DNA from: an uncultured Brachyspira sp.
Lineage (GTDB): Bacteria > Spirochaetota > Brachyspiria > Brachyspirales > Brachyspiraceae
Assembly (NCBI RefSeq): GCF_944393015.1
Contig: NZ_CALXYQ010000008.1
Location: forward strand, 34,253 to 98,252
Direction of reading: 5' to 3'
DNA length: 64,000 nt
The notes beneath the pieces were generated by a model. It was not told the DNA's origin. It did no database searches and saw only the letters and a list, made by a program, of their open reading frames with translations. Numbering within the stretch: the first letter of the stretch is position 1; every line of letters starts with the position of its first letter. The position numbers and the translations under genes were made by a program. This document shows positions 63,928 to 64,000 of this stretch, piece by piece.

Positions 63928-64000
63928 TGGAGGTTATGGGGATCGAACCCACGACCTACTGCGTGCAAGGCAGTCGCTCTCCCAAACTGAGCTAAACCCC
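63928..64000 (-). tRNA. tRNA-Ala (anticodon TGC), partial at the right edge
   Basis: On the minus strand the cloverleaf can be traced: TAGCTCAG D-arm, anticodon arm with TTGCACG (anticodon TGC), and TTCGATC T-loop. The acceptor shows the G3:U70 pair that identifies alanine tRNAs. The 5' first base is just outside the window. The CCA end is not encoded (ACAT follows). Confidence 0.9.

Noticed and set aside
1..64000. CRISPR array
   Set aside because: I saw no regularly spaced short direct repeats and no cas genes.

Overview
This is a strongly AT-rich stretch from a diderm bacterium, most likely a spirochaete of the genus Brachyspira. That placement is an inference from base composition, gene content and general familiarity with the genus, not from a database search. 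The diderm reading rests on a TolC-like outer-membrane channel with an RND pump and on a TonB-dependent receptor. Most promoters are easy to read, with TTGACA or TTGATA boxes 16-17 bp from TATAAT-like boxes, and many genes end in clear intrinsic terminators.

Layout. 1-3143: trehalose PTS transporter (treB, running off the left edge) and its repressor treR, with a NERD-domain gene between them. 3329-8032: TolC-like channel and RND pump. 8054-8368: small inverted-repeat element. 8430-9289: frameshifted SAVED-like gene. 9424-13603: tsaD, a 569-bp MITE-like element, purB and a threonine aldolase. 13716-18662: chemoreceptor, methyltransferase, nusA and rimP, with a terminator-like hairpin in the rimP-nusA leader. 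18909-22206: cardiolipin synthase, a leucine-rich-repeat protein and a nitrilase-family gene with an in-frame stop. 22256-26922: a five-gene cluster built around a Ycf46-like AAA+ ATPase, followed by a candidate small RNA. 27370-30761: second chemoreceptor and galactokinase. 30835-31394: second, inverted copy of the MITE-like element. 31408-43228: a long leftward gene series with a flavoprotein (in-frame TGA), FapA/DUF342 protein, zinc-ribbon methyltransferase, PASTA protein, fmt, a degenerate HD-GYP protein, a 15-repeat ankyrin protein and a large family-5 solute-binding lipoprotein. 43512-46951: class I ribonucleotide reductase nrdB-nrdA. 47528-51774: pstS, a fused pstC-pstA, pstB and phoU. 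51855-55016: three-gene ABC importer of the PF04392 type. 55236-59945: cobalamin-riboswitch locus. 60155-63827: iron alcohol dehydrogenase, another inverted-repeat element, a CASTOR/POLLUX-like channel protein and a small ankyrin protein. The right edge cuts a tRNA-Ala.

The most interesting region is 55236-59945. Two near-identical cobalamin riboswitches control small secreted lipoproteins of no family I recognise, and a TonB-dependent receptor follows. A third cassette upstream is decayed. The third lipoprotein is frameshifted at a run of eight A. By analogy with the surface B12-capture lipoproteins of Bacteroides (BtuG, BtuH), this may be a spirochaete corrinoid-capture system with lineage-specific lipoproteins.

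Other themes are a family of nested, ORF-less inverted-repeat elements (five copies, one inside an ABC operon), several genes interrupted by single lesions (8430-9289, 21409-22206, 31408-32103, 57339-57900), a possible NusA autoregulatory leader, and a palindromic operator array ahead of pstS.
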